Below are positions 1 through 5,048 of a DNA stretch of 5,048 nt, one piece after another (within the stretch, counting starts at the first letter, position 1; each line of letters opens with the position of its first letter). A program made the position numbers and the translations under genes. The notes beneath the pieces are model-generated. The model searched no databases. It was given only the letters and a program-made list of their open reading frames with translations, and was not told where the DNA came from. The stretch comes from Candidatus Saganbacteria bacterium (lineage in GTDB: Bacteria; Margulisbacteria; WOR-1; O2-12-FULL-45-9; XYB2-FULL-48-7): NCBI GenBank assembly GCA_020051815.1, contig JAGVQF010000056.1:1-5048 (forward strand), read 5' to 3'.

Positions 1-1325
1 ACGACGGGGATCGTCCGGAGCAGTATCTTAAAATCGAGCCAGAGCGACCAGTTCTCGATATAAAAAATGTCCAGACGGACCATGTCGTCAAACGGCAGAT
101 GCGAGCGGCCCGAGACCTGCCAGGGGCCGGTGATGCCCGGCCTGACTCTCAATCTTTTCTTGTGCCAGGAGTTGTATTTGGCCGTTTCGCGCGGCAGCGG
201 CGGCCGCGGCCCGATCAGGCTCATCTGGCCCAGAAAAACGTTAAAGAGCTGGGGCAGTTCGTCGATACTGTACCGGCGCATCCATTTGCCGAGCGGCGTG
301 AGGCGCGGGTCGTCCTTGATCTTAAAGATATGGCCACGAACTTCGGAGCGCGACTCGAGCTCGTTAATCAATTCGTCAGCGCCCGCGACCATCGAGCGGA
401 ACTTGAACATACGGAATGTTTTGCCGTCGAGACCCACCCGCTCCTGGCCGTAAAAGACCGGGCCGGGCGAAGTCAATTTGACCAGTTGGGCCACGATCAA
501 AAGCAGAGGAGAAATGATAACCAGGCCGGCTCCGGATGACAAAACATCCACTCCCCGCTTGAGCCAGGCGTTGAGCCCTTTGAGGCGGATCTCCGAAACG
601 GTCAAAAGCGGGATGCCGGCGATCTCATCGGCATCGACCCGGCTGGCGATCAGCTCGAGGATGCCCGGCACGATCTTAAATTCGACCCCGAAGCGCTCGC
701 ACTCGGTGATGATATCAAGCGTTTTTTCGGCCGGAATATCGGTTCCGGCGATGATCACTTCATCAACATTCTGTTTTAGAATAATATCTTTTATTTTAGA
801 AAGATCGCCCGGCTCAATGATCCCCACCACCCGGTAACCGAGCCCTTTATCAAGGTTCATCTTTTCCGCCAGAGTCTGCGCGATCTCGCCCTGCCCCAGG
901 ATCAATGTGGCGCGGACGCCTAAGCCCCGGGCGCGCATAAAGCGTCCCGTCCAGAGAATAACCAGGCGAAAGACGGCTAATAACAGAAAAGCGATCCACC
1001 AGGCATTAAGCACGACCAGACGGGAAAACCAGAGCTCCCGGTAAAGAAAAAGCAGGCCAAAGAGGATCAGGGTCGAGAGTGTGACGCCGCCGAAAAGCGT
1101 GGCCGATTCGTCGACAAAGGCGGTGAATTTCTTATTCTCGTACAGGCCGATCAATTTAAACACCGCCAGCCAGATCAAAGTGACAAAAACAAGGACGCTT
1201 AGATAGCGCTCAAAGAGCGGCATGGAGGCCGGGGTGATAAAAAGCAATATTTTAAACCTGACGTAATAAGCCAGAACGAAGGAAAAAATTATCAGGCTGG
1301 CGTCGGCCAGGGCCTTAAAGATCAT
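1..1325 (-). CDS. Polyprenyl-phosphate sugar-1-phosphate transferase (initiating glycosyltransferase, WbaP-like), 3' end cut by window
   Basis: This membrane enzyme should transfer a hexose-1-phosphate from a nucleotide sugar to undecaprenyl phosphate, the first step of exopolysaccharide or O-antigen repeat-unit assembly. The visible 441 codons show four N-terminal hydrophobic segments (about residues 5-22, 43-60, 80-96 and 104-126). A Rossmann-like CoA_binding_3-type domain follows (about 137-225, with LILGQGEIAQ at 141-150). The C-terminal sugar-transferase domain starts with a re-entrant hydrophobic helix (about 258-283, ISP at 271-273). It continues with ERVG (295-298), KFRSM (308-312), the catalytic Asp-Glu pair in DELPQL (355-360), IGPRPP (371-376) and RPGITGPWQVSGR (395-407). 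The reading frame leaves the window at about residue 442; family members usually end within about ten more residues, so little is missing. The start is the ATG at 1325-1323. It is the only plausible start, because the frame closes upstream at a TAG inside a hairpin and holds no ATG, GTG or TTG in between. No Shine-Dalgarno sequence precedes it, unlike the ligase gene. The donor sugar cannot be read from sequence; glucose, galactose and others occur in this family. Confidence 0.95.
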   Translation of the reverse strand, partial: MIFKALADASLIIFSFVLAYYVRFKILLFITPASMPLFERYLSVLVFVTLIWLAVFKLIGLYENKKFTAFVDESATLFGGVTLSTLILFGLLFLYRELWFSRLVVLNAWWIAFLLLAVFRLVILWTGRFMRARGLGVRATLILGQGEIAQTLAEKMNLDKGLGYRVVGIIEPGDLSKIKDIILKQNVDEVIIAGTDIPAEKTLDIITECERFGVEFKIVPGILELIASRVDADEIAGIPLLTVSEIRLKGLNAWLKRGVDVLSSGAGLVIISPLLLIVAQLVKLTSPGPVFYGQERVGLDGKTFRMFKFRSMVAGADELINELESRSEVRGHIFKIKDDPRLTPLGKWMRRYSIDELPQLFNVFLGQMSLIGPRPPLPRETAKYNSWHKKRLRVRPGITGPWQVSGRSHLPFDDMVRLDIFYIENWSLWLDFKILLRTIPV

Positions 1326-1329
1326 TTCA
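1322..1329. repeat. 8-bp direct repeat, copy 1 (contains phosphotransferase start codon)
   Basis: The plus-strand sequence is TCATTTCA, which reads TGAAATGA on the coding strand, where ATG is the start codon of the phosphotransferase gene. The identical partner is at 1420-1427. The bases on either side (A/G here, G/A at the partner) do not extend the match. It is interpreted, tentatively, as one half of a target-site duplication. Confidence 0.6.
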
Positions 1330-1344
1330 GCAGCCGATATGTGA

Positions 1345-1366
1345 TCCCCATACTAAAGTATGGGGA
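1345..1366. repeat. Perfect palindrome, hairpin A (10-bp stem around CTAAAG core)
   Basis: On the plus strand TCCCCATACT is followed by AA and then its exact complement AGTATGGGGA. Steric limits would open the last pair or so, leaving a tight loop. On the transcribed (minus) strand the core reads CTTTAG. No T-run follows in the direction of transcription (next bases ATCACATAT), so it is not a canonical terminator. It lies 19 bases upstream of the phosphotransferase start codon. Confidence 0.85.
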
Positions 1367-1382
1367 ATTATTGATTAATAAT
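1367..1382. repeat. AT-rich short inverted repeat between the two hairpins
   Basis: ATTATT and AATAAT pair around a GATT loop, so the linker between hairpins A and B can itself fold into a weak all-AT stem-loop. With the two strong hairpins it would make three adjacent stems in ssDNA or RNA. An AT stem of six pairs is weak and could be chance in such AT-rich sequence. Confidence 0.4.
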
Positions 1383-1385
1383 ATT

Positions 1386-1405
1386 CCACACACTTTAGTG
1401 TGTGG
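1386..1405. repeat. Perfect palindrome, hairpin B (9-bp stem around CTTTAG core)
   Basis: On the plus strand CCACACACT is followed by TT and then its exact complement AGTGTGTGG. The core is CTTTAG on this strand and CTAAAG on the transcribed strand, so it is inverted relative to hairpin A. The stem differs from hairpin A at the third and sixth pairs, and both arms changed together. It begins 14 bases downstream of the ligase stop codon. The transcript continues AATATTATT with no U-run, so it is a poor intrinsic terminator. Confidence 0.85.
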
Positions 1406-1419
1406 TTTCAATCCTTTTG

Positions 1420-1427
1420 TCATTTCA
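1420..1427. repeat. 8-bp direct repeat, copy 2 (contains ligase stop codon)
   Basis: This is the same TCATTTCA as at 1322-1329. On the coding strand TGAAATGA ends with the TGA stop of the ligase/TPR gene. It sits at the other edge of the double-hairpin block. The match is exact; its meaning as an insertion scar is inference. Confidence 0.6.
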
Positions 1428-3684
1428 ATCTTTCCAGCGCTTTGAACAGTTCGAGGTTGTCGGGAAATTTACCCGCGGCGTCTTCAATAAGCTTGCGCGC
1501 TTGCGGCAAACGTCCAAGTTTTCCGGCTAACTCCACCATTTTCGTCATCGGAGCTGGCAGTGTTGGATTGACGATGAATGCTTTTTCATACATCGCCAGC
1601 GCCGAATCCGGTTGACCCAGGCGCTCGGCGATCTGGGCCTTGGTCTCATAAGCCTCGGCGTAATAGGGATCGATCTTAAGCGCGATCTCATTATATCTGA
1701 TGGCTTCGGAGAGCGCCGCCTTGGCACCCTGGTCGCTTAAGGAAAGTTGCAGGCGCGCGAGCATATAATAATTGTCGGCATTATAGGGATCGATCCGTGT
1801 ACCGTAGATCAAATAGCGGGCGGCTTCCACAGTATTGCCCATATTGAGATAAGTGATCGCCAAATGCGAGACAGTCGTTCCCTCCAGCGGCAGGACGCCC
1901 TTGGCCTTTGTAAGTTCGGCCGCCGCCTGCGGCAGTCGCCGCATTTCCAGATTGGTCTTGCCGGATTTAAAATAAATATCAGAGAAAAATGAAAGAAAAG
2001 AGAGATAAATTAGACAAGCCGCGGCGATCGCCACCCCCGCGATCGGCAGCCAGGGGATGTCATTAAGTGAAATGGCGCGGCCTTTGACGGCCGGCTCGGT
2101 TTCATTGATCCGTGAAAGGGACATGACCATCGCCCACATGATCCAGAAGAGCGAGGTGATCGCCACTACGCCGAAACTGAACTGGTTCTGCACCAGATAA
2201 GCCAGTATCGCCGAGAGTAAACCGGCCATCATCAGTCTCTGCCCGGGAGAAGCGGTTTTGAGTTTCGAAAAACCGGTCCTGAAAACCGTGAACAGTATCC
2301 ATAAATATAAAAAGAAGGATATTAACCCTTTCGTGACAGGCACATCGAGCGTCTCATTGTGGTTGCGATCCTGTTTAACATGGAACGTCTCCTTGAACCG
2401 GAAAAGTTCCGTCTCATAGCGCGGAAAAACCATCTTGAGGTCTTCCGGCCCGATGCCGAAGATCGGATTGTCCGCCAGAACCTTAAAACCGCTTTTCCAG
2501 GTTTCACCGCGCGAGCCGGCCGCGCCCTTTAATTCAAGCTGACTGGTCTCCGTTTCCGATTTGGCCGCACTTTTTGTGGAAACCTCCGCTGTAAAGCGCT
2601 GGAAAGGCGAGTACTCGGGATTGGCCATGGTCACGGCGGAAATAACAAAAATTGATGCGGCCAGAATCGCGATTTCCTTCCAACGCCTGAAGACCCACTG
2701 CCGGCCGGCCACCAACGCGAAAAGCGCCGCCCCGCTAAAAAAACCCATATAGCCGCCTCGGCTTTGAGTATAGAGCAGTGAAACATAGATCAACAAGAGG
2801 CCGATCCCAAGCAGAAGATTTAAGAGCAAAGGGTGCAGTTTTTGGTAGCTAAAGGCGAAGAACAAGGCGCCGGCTGTGATCAACCCGAAGCCCAAATACC
2901 AAATGACAATATCGCCGGCATCAAGCGTATAGATCATCACAACAAAAGCCGCCTGGCTAAAAATAAAATAACCCAAAGGCGGAAGCTGCGCCAACCAATC
3001 GATCTGCCCGCCGGCATTTTTGTCTTCTAATAATAAAACCAGACCAAGGAAAAACGCCATCAGGATGTAGGCCGCAAAGAAGTTGGGCTGGCCGATCGTG
3101 CCGATGACCCTTTCGATGGTCGGCACGCCGCCCCACATGTAGGGGTCCCACTCCTGCCGCTGGATGATCCCGTAAATTGACATCATGGCCGCCGCCGAAA
3201 CCACTAAAACAATGATACGTTTAAGCTGATCGAAAGAATGTATATAATTAGTCGCGATAAAAAACAAGAGACCATAAATGTACCAAGTCGATAGCCCCTC
3301 AAAGCGCCCGTAAAAACCGGTAAAACTGGTGTAAACATGGACTGAGGTCAACGTTGCCGCCGTGGTGGTCAGTAAAAATGACAGCACCGGCCAGTCAAGG
3401 GCCGTCCTGATGAATCTGTGCTCCCCTGTGATGACCAACTTGGAGGCCCACACCCCCAGCACGATTACGACAAAAGCGCGCAGCCAGGCAATTTTTGTCC
3501 CGGAAAAAACTATCCCCAAGCGCCTGTCAAAAATAATAGTAATTAAAAAGACAATGACCAAAAAAATGATCTCTATTAAAGAATTAAAAGAGAAAGCCCC
3601 GTCACCGGACGATTGACGATTTTTCGCTGAAGCCAGGTCCTCTTTAACTTTGTTCGGTTTTGGATCTTTTTTCATATTTTTCAC
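1420..3684 (-). CDS. O-antigen ligase/polymerase-family (Wzy_C-type) membrane protein with C-terminal TPR domain
   Basis: The 754-residue product is a polytopic membrane protein of the WaaL/Wzy/PglL superfamily. These enzymes move undecaprenyl-linked glycan onto lipid A core, protein or a growing chain on the periplasmic face. A hydrophilic basic N-terminus (1-31) is followed by about 13 hydrophobic segments between residues 33 and 570. Family marks are GTIGQPNFFAAY (195-206), TQSRGG (306-311, the conserved loop arginine), a long hydrophilic loop (about 354-452) with GIGPED (410-415), and HNETLDVPVTKG (442-453). The last closely fits the ligase motif H[NSQ]x9Gxx[GTY], except that Ser456 takes the final place. 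Residues about 571-741 form four or five TPR-like units (for example 604-633, 636-673, 676-707), which are absent from classical WaaL. The start chosen is the GTG at 3684-3682, because GAAAGG lies 7 bases upstream. The ATG at 3675 is the alternative and would remove three residues. The gene overlaps the 3' end of the upstream glycosyltransferase by 41 bases, which suggests translational coupling. The choice between ligase, polymerase and protein O-glycosyltransferase is open. Confidence 0.9.
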   Translation of the reverse strand: MKNMKKDPKPNKVKEDLASAKNRQSSGDGAFSFNSLIEIIFLVIVFLITIIFDRRLGIVFSGTKIAWLRAFVVIVLGVWASKLVITGEHRFIRTALDWPVLSFLLTTTAATLTSVHVYTSFTGFYGRFEGLSTWYIYGLLFFIATNYIHSFDQLKRIIVLVVSAAAMMSIYGIIQRQEWDPYMWGGVPTIERVIGTIGQPNFFAAYILMAFFLGLVLLLEDKNAGGQIDWLAQLPPLGYFIFSQAAFVVMIYTLDAGDIVIWYLGFGLITAGALFFAFSYQKLHPLLLNLLLGIGLLLIYVSLLYTQSRGGYMGFFSGAALFALVAGRQWVFRRWKEIAILAASIFVISAVTMANPEYSPFQRFTAEVSTKSAAKSETETSQLELKGAAGSRGETWKSGFKVLADNPIFGIGPEDLKMVFPRYETELFRFKETFHVKQDRNHNETLDVPVTKGLISFFLYLWILFTVFRTGFSKLKTASPGQRLMMAGLLSAILAYLVQNQFSFGVVAITSLFWIMWAMVMSLSRINETEPAVKGRAISLNDIPWLPIAGVAIAAACLIYLSFLSFFSDIYFKSGKTNLEMRRLPQAAAELTKAKGVLPLEGTTVSHLAITYLNMGNTVEAARYLIYGTRIDPYNADNYYMLARLQLSLSDQGAKAALSEAIRYNEIALKIDPYYAEAYETKAQIAERLGQPDSALAMYEKAFIVNPTLPAPMTKMVELAGKLGRLPQARKLIEDAAGKFPDNLELFKALERLK

Positions 3685-4750
3685 TCACGAACCTTTCGAT
3701 CATTGCCTTAAAAACCTTTTTGTCGAACTTGAGCGCGTGTTCCCTGATCCTTTGCTTGTCAAAGACCGAAAATCTGAAACGTTCGACCGCCGAGGCCAGC
3801 GCCGCCGGCGTCTGCCGGTCGAAAAACAGGCCGGTTTCCCCTTCGCTGACGGTTTCCAGCGCTCCCCCGGCCCGGTACGCTATGACCGGCCGGCCGGAGG
3901 CCATGGCCTCGAGCGGCACAATGCCAAAATCTTCTTCACCCGGGAAAACCAGCGCCCGGCATTCAGCCAGATATTTTGCGACGACATTGTCCGGCCGGCG
4001 GCCTAGAAATTCTATGCTTGGTCCGGCCATTTTCTCAAGCCGGCGGCGATCCGGCCCGTCCCCGATGATCTTAAGCGGCAGATCCAGACGACCAAAAGCC
4101 TCGACCGCGATATCGGTCCTTTTGTATGGGTTCAGCCGCGAAACGATCAAAAAATAATCACTATCTATCGTCACCGGCCTGAATAGATCGGTCTCGACCG
4201 GCGGAAATATTATATCAGATTCACGGCCGTAAATCTGCCGGATACGCTCGGCCACCGTCTTGGAGATCGCCACAAAATGATCGACACGCCGGCTATTCTC
4301 TATGTCCCACTTTTTTATCGGCTCAAGCAAATATGGCAAAAGGGCTTTAACCGGGCCCGGGAATCCTTCTCTCTGCACATAATCCTCGTATCTGTAAAGA
4401 AATCTGGCCGGCGTATAACAATAACAGATATGCAGCTGGCCAGCGCGTTTTTTAACACCCTTGGCAAAAGCGGAACTCGAAGACAAGATCACGTCAAAAG
4501 CGGACAGGTCAAAGCCCTCAAAAACCAGCGGATAAAATGGGAACGCTATTTTGAAAAACGAAGAAATAAAGGGGATATTCTGCATAAACGAGGTTCTGAT
4601 GTCCATTCTTTTAAAATTGTCCGGCAGGTGGCTTTCATTGTAGATAGAAGTAAATATCGGCGCTTCGGGATAAATTTGATTGAGCGCGGAAATGACCCTT
4701 TCTGCCCCCCCAAACTGGTTCAGATAATCATGAACAATCGCGATCTTCAT
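3644..4750 (-). CDS. GT4-family glycosyltransferase (GT-B fold), possibly a mannosyl- or deoxyhexosyltransferase
   Basis: This is a cytoplasmic, nucleotide-sugar-dependent retaining glycosyltransferase that would extend the lipid-linked polysaccharide unit. Residue numbers are from the start chosen here (368 residues). The N-terminal acceptor domain opens with MKIAIVHDYLNQFGGAERV (1-19), and CYCYTPARFLYRYEDY (109-124) is typical of WbaZ-like members of this family. The C-terminal donor domain has SRLNPYKRTD (204-213, donor-phosphate Arg/Lys), GDGPDRRRLE (230-239), and the EX7E motif with Glu273 and Glu281 in a loop beginning FPGEEDFG (269-276), followed by a short glycine pair (295-296). The start at 4750 is chosen because MKIAIVHDYL is where the family begins. 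An in-frame ATG at 4771 would add seven residues (MAQNERD) and overlap gmd by 14 bases. Neither start has a well-spaced Shine-Dalgarno: AAGGG abuts the 4771 ATG almost directly. The gmd neighbour suggests GDP-mannose or a GDP-6-deoxyhexose as donor, which is inference only. The C-terminus is short and basic. Confidence 0.92.
   Translation of the reverse strand: MKIAIVHDYLNQFGGAERVISALNQIYPEAPIFTSIYNESHLPDNFKRMDIRTSFMQNIPFISSFFKIAFPFYPLVFEGFDLSAFDVILSSSSAFAKGVKKRAGQLHICYCYTPARFLYRYEDYVQREGFPGPVKALLPYLLEPIKKWDIENSRRVDHFVAISKTVAERIRQIYGRESDIIFPPVETDLFRPVTIDSDYFLIVSRLNPYKRTDIAVEAFGRLDLPLKIIGDGPDRRRLEKMAGPSIEFLGRRPDNVVAKYLAECRALVFPGEEDFGIVPLEAMASGRPVIAYRAGGALETVSEGETGLFFDRQTPAALASAVERFRFSVFDKQRIREHALKFDKKVFKAMIERFVSEKYEKRSKTEQS
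3692..3697 (-). promoter_or_regulatory. Ribosome binding site of the ligase/TPR gene
   Basis: On the coding strand GAAAGG lies seven bases before the GTG at 3684, inside the 3' end of the glycosyltransferase gene. It is the best-spaced purine-rich site near any start in the window, and it is the reason for preferring GTG over the ATG three codons later. Confidence 0.5.
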
Positions 4751-4757
4751 ATCGCGT

Positions 4758-5048
4758 TCATTTTGGGCCATCCCTTAAACGTTCCAGATCCCCATCCACC
4801 ATCATCTTCACCAGCTCCTCAAACCTGACTTTGGGCTGCCAGCCAAAGGCTTTTTGGGCCTTCGAATAATCGCCGCAGAGCAAACTGACTTCGGAAGGAC
4901 GATAATAAGTCTTGTCAACGACTAAATATTTCTTATAATCAAGCCCGAGATGCCTAAAAGCCAGTTCGGCAAATTCCTTGACCGGGTGCGTCTCTCCGGT
5001 CGCGACAATATAATCATCCGGCTGATCTTGCTGCAGCATTTGCCACAT
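4758..5048 (-). CDS. gmd: GDP-mannose 4,6-dehydratase, C-terminal 96 residues (5' end cut by window)
   Basis: The enzyme converts GDP-D-mannose to GDP-4-keto-6-deoxy-D-mannose, the branch point to GDP-L-fucose, GDP-D-rhamnose, GDP-perosamine and related sugars. It is a cytosolic, NADP-dependent, short-chain dehydrogenase-type enzyme of about 320-370 residues. Only the substrate-domain end is visible. It matches the family closely: MWQMLQQDQPDDYIVATGET at visible residues 1-20, then HPVKEF (21-26), YYRPSEV (48-54), LLCGD (56-60), SKAQKAFGWQPKV (62-74), and FEELVKMMVDGDLERL (76-91) near the end. The ATG at 5048-5046 is the internal Met of the family's AMWLMLQ-like stretch, not the true start. 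The cofactor-binding Gly-rich motif and catalytic Tyr/Lys lie outside the window. The stop at 4760-4758 is seven bases before the glycosyltransferase ATG. The second enzyme of a GDP-deoxyhexose pathway (reductase, epimerase or aminotransferase) is not in the window. Confidence 0.95.
   Translation of the reverse strand: MWQMLQQDQPDDYIVATGETHPVKEFAELAFRHLGLDYKKYLVVDKTYYRPSEVSLLCGDYSKAQKAFGWQPKVRFEELVKMMVDGDLERLRDGPK

Larger units (their letters stand above)
1330..1427. mobile_element. Candidate small non-coding insertion (MITE/REP-like double-hairpin element) with one 8-bp flanking repeat copy
   Basis: Seen directly: between the ligase stop and the phosphotransferase start is a block with two inverted, related palindromes and an AT-rich centre. 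It is bracketed by TCATTTCA at 1322-1329 and 1420-1427. Inference: the repeats are a target-site duplication and 1330-1419 (90 bases) is the inserted element. Collapsing the repeats rebuilds an ATGA stop/start overlap, with GGAAAG six bases before the restored ATG, which is the compact arrangement of the other junctions here. Against this, no terminal inverted repeats are visible at 1330 and 1419. Part of the 8-base match is also expected, because both copies contain a stop or start codon. There is no transposase in the window, so any mobiliser would act in trans. Confidence 0.35.

Noticed and set aside
67..837. Several overlapping plus-strand open frames opposite the phosphotransferase gene.
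   Set aside because: They are antisense to a clear sugar-transferase domain; their Arg/Ser/Pro-rich composition is typical of shadow frames.
1345..1376. Possible sigma70-like promoter in the gap (TTAATC, 17 bases, TAGTAT on the minus strand).
   Set aside because: Both hexamers match the consensus poorly (about 3/6 and 4/6), and such matches are expected by chance in AT-rich sequence.
1345..1405. The hairpins as rho-independent terminators after the ligase gene.
   Set aside because: Neither hairpin is followed by a U-run in the direction of transcription. On the plus strand, hairpin B has a loosely T-rich tail, but no plus-strand gene ends there.
1404..1414. GGTTTCAATCC resembles the end of common CRISPR repeats (GTTTCAATCC / GGATTGAAAC).
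   Set aside because: There is a single partial copy, with no regularly spaced repeats or spacers and no cas genes in the window.
1330..1419. IS200/IS605-type transposon ends flanking a lost element.
   Set aside because: These elements do not create target duplications, and no transposase remnant lies between the hairpins. A double-hairpin REP/MITE-like unit fits the layout better.
3644..3684. The 41-base overlap of the glycosyltransferase and ligase frames as a frameshift or fusion.
   Set aside because: The glycosyltransferase ends naturally after its complete GT4 domain, and the ligase has its own start and a fair ribosome binding site, so this is an ordinary operon overlap.
4277..4828. 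Plus-strand open frame of about 183 codons opposite the glycosyltransferase and gmd.
   Set aside because: It is antisense to two well-recognised coding regions, shows no recognisable domain, and its sequence is explained by the codon structure of the opposite strand.

Overview
The window is a piece of a surface-polysaccharide gene cluster from a bacterium. All four genes lie on the minus strand and read from the right edge to the left. In transcription order they are: the 3' end of a GDP-mannose 4,6-dehydratase gene (gmd, cut by the right edge), a GT4-family glycosyltransferase, a large O-antigen ligase/polymerase-type membrane protein with a C-terminal TPR domain, and a polyprenyl-phosphate glycosyl-1-phosphate transferase (cut by the left edge, probably only a few residues short of its stop). 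Base composition looks balanced and even across the genes. No ribosomal or other marker gene is present, so the organism cannot be named. A Gram-negative-type envelope is likely, and the TPR-fused ligase would fit many environmental or uncultivated lineages, but that is only an impression.

Layout. At 4758-5048, gmd supplies GDP-4-keto-6-deoxy-mannose, the precursor of GDP-linked 6-deoxyhexoses. At 3644-4750 is the glycosyltransferase, which starts just after, or overlaps, the gmd stop. At 1420-3684 is the ligase/TPR gene, whose start overlaps the 3' end of the glycosyltransferase by 41 bases. At 1-1325 is the initiating sugar-phosphate transferase. The first three genes are packed with overlaps or a gap of a few bases. 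The only real intergenic gap in the window is 1326-1419.

How the genes fit together (inference from families). The phosphotransferase loads the first sugar-1-phosphate onto undecaprenyl phosphate. The glycosyltransferase, perhaps using a GDP-sugar, extends the lipid-linked chain in the cytoplasm. After flipping by a protein not seen here, the ligase-like protein polymerises the glycan or transfers it to an acceptor.

The most interesting region is the 94-base gap. It carries two short, perfect palindromes in inverted orientation that share a CTAAAG/CTTTAG core. They differ from each other at two stem positions, and both differences are compensated by the opposite arm. The gap is bracketed by an 8-bp direct repeat (TCATTTCA at 1322-1329 and 1420-1427). 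One copy contains the start codon of the phosphotransferase and the other the stop codon of the ligase. Deleting one repeat copy plus the intervening DNA would give a classic ATGA stop/start overlap with a purine-rich stretch at ribosome-binding distance. This looks like a small, non-coding, MITE- or REP-like insertion that landed in a stop/start junction without changing either protein, though chance is not excluded.
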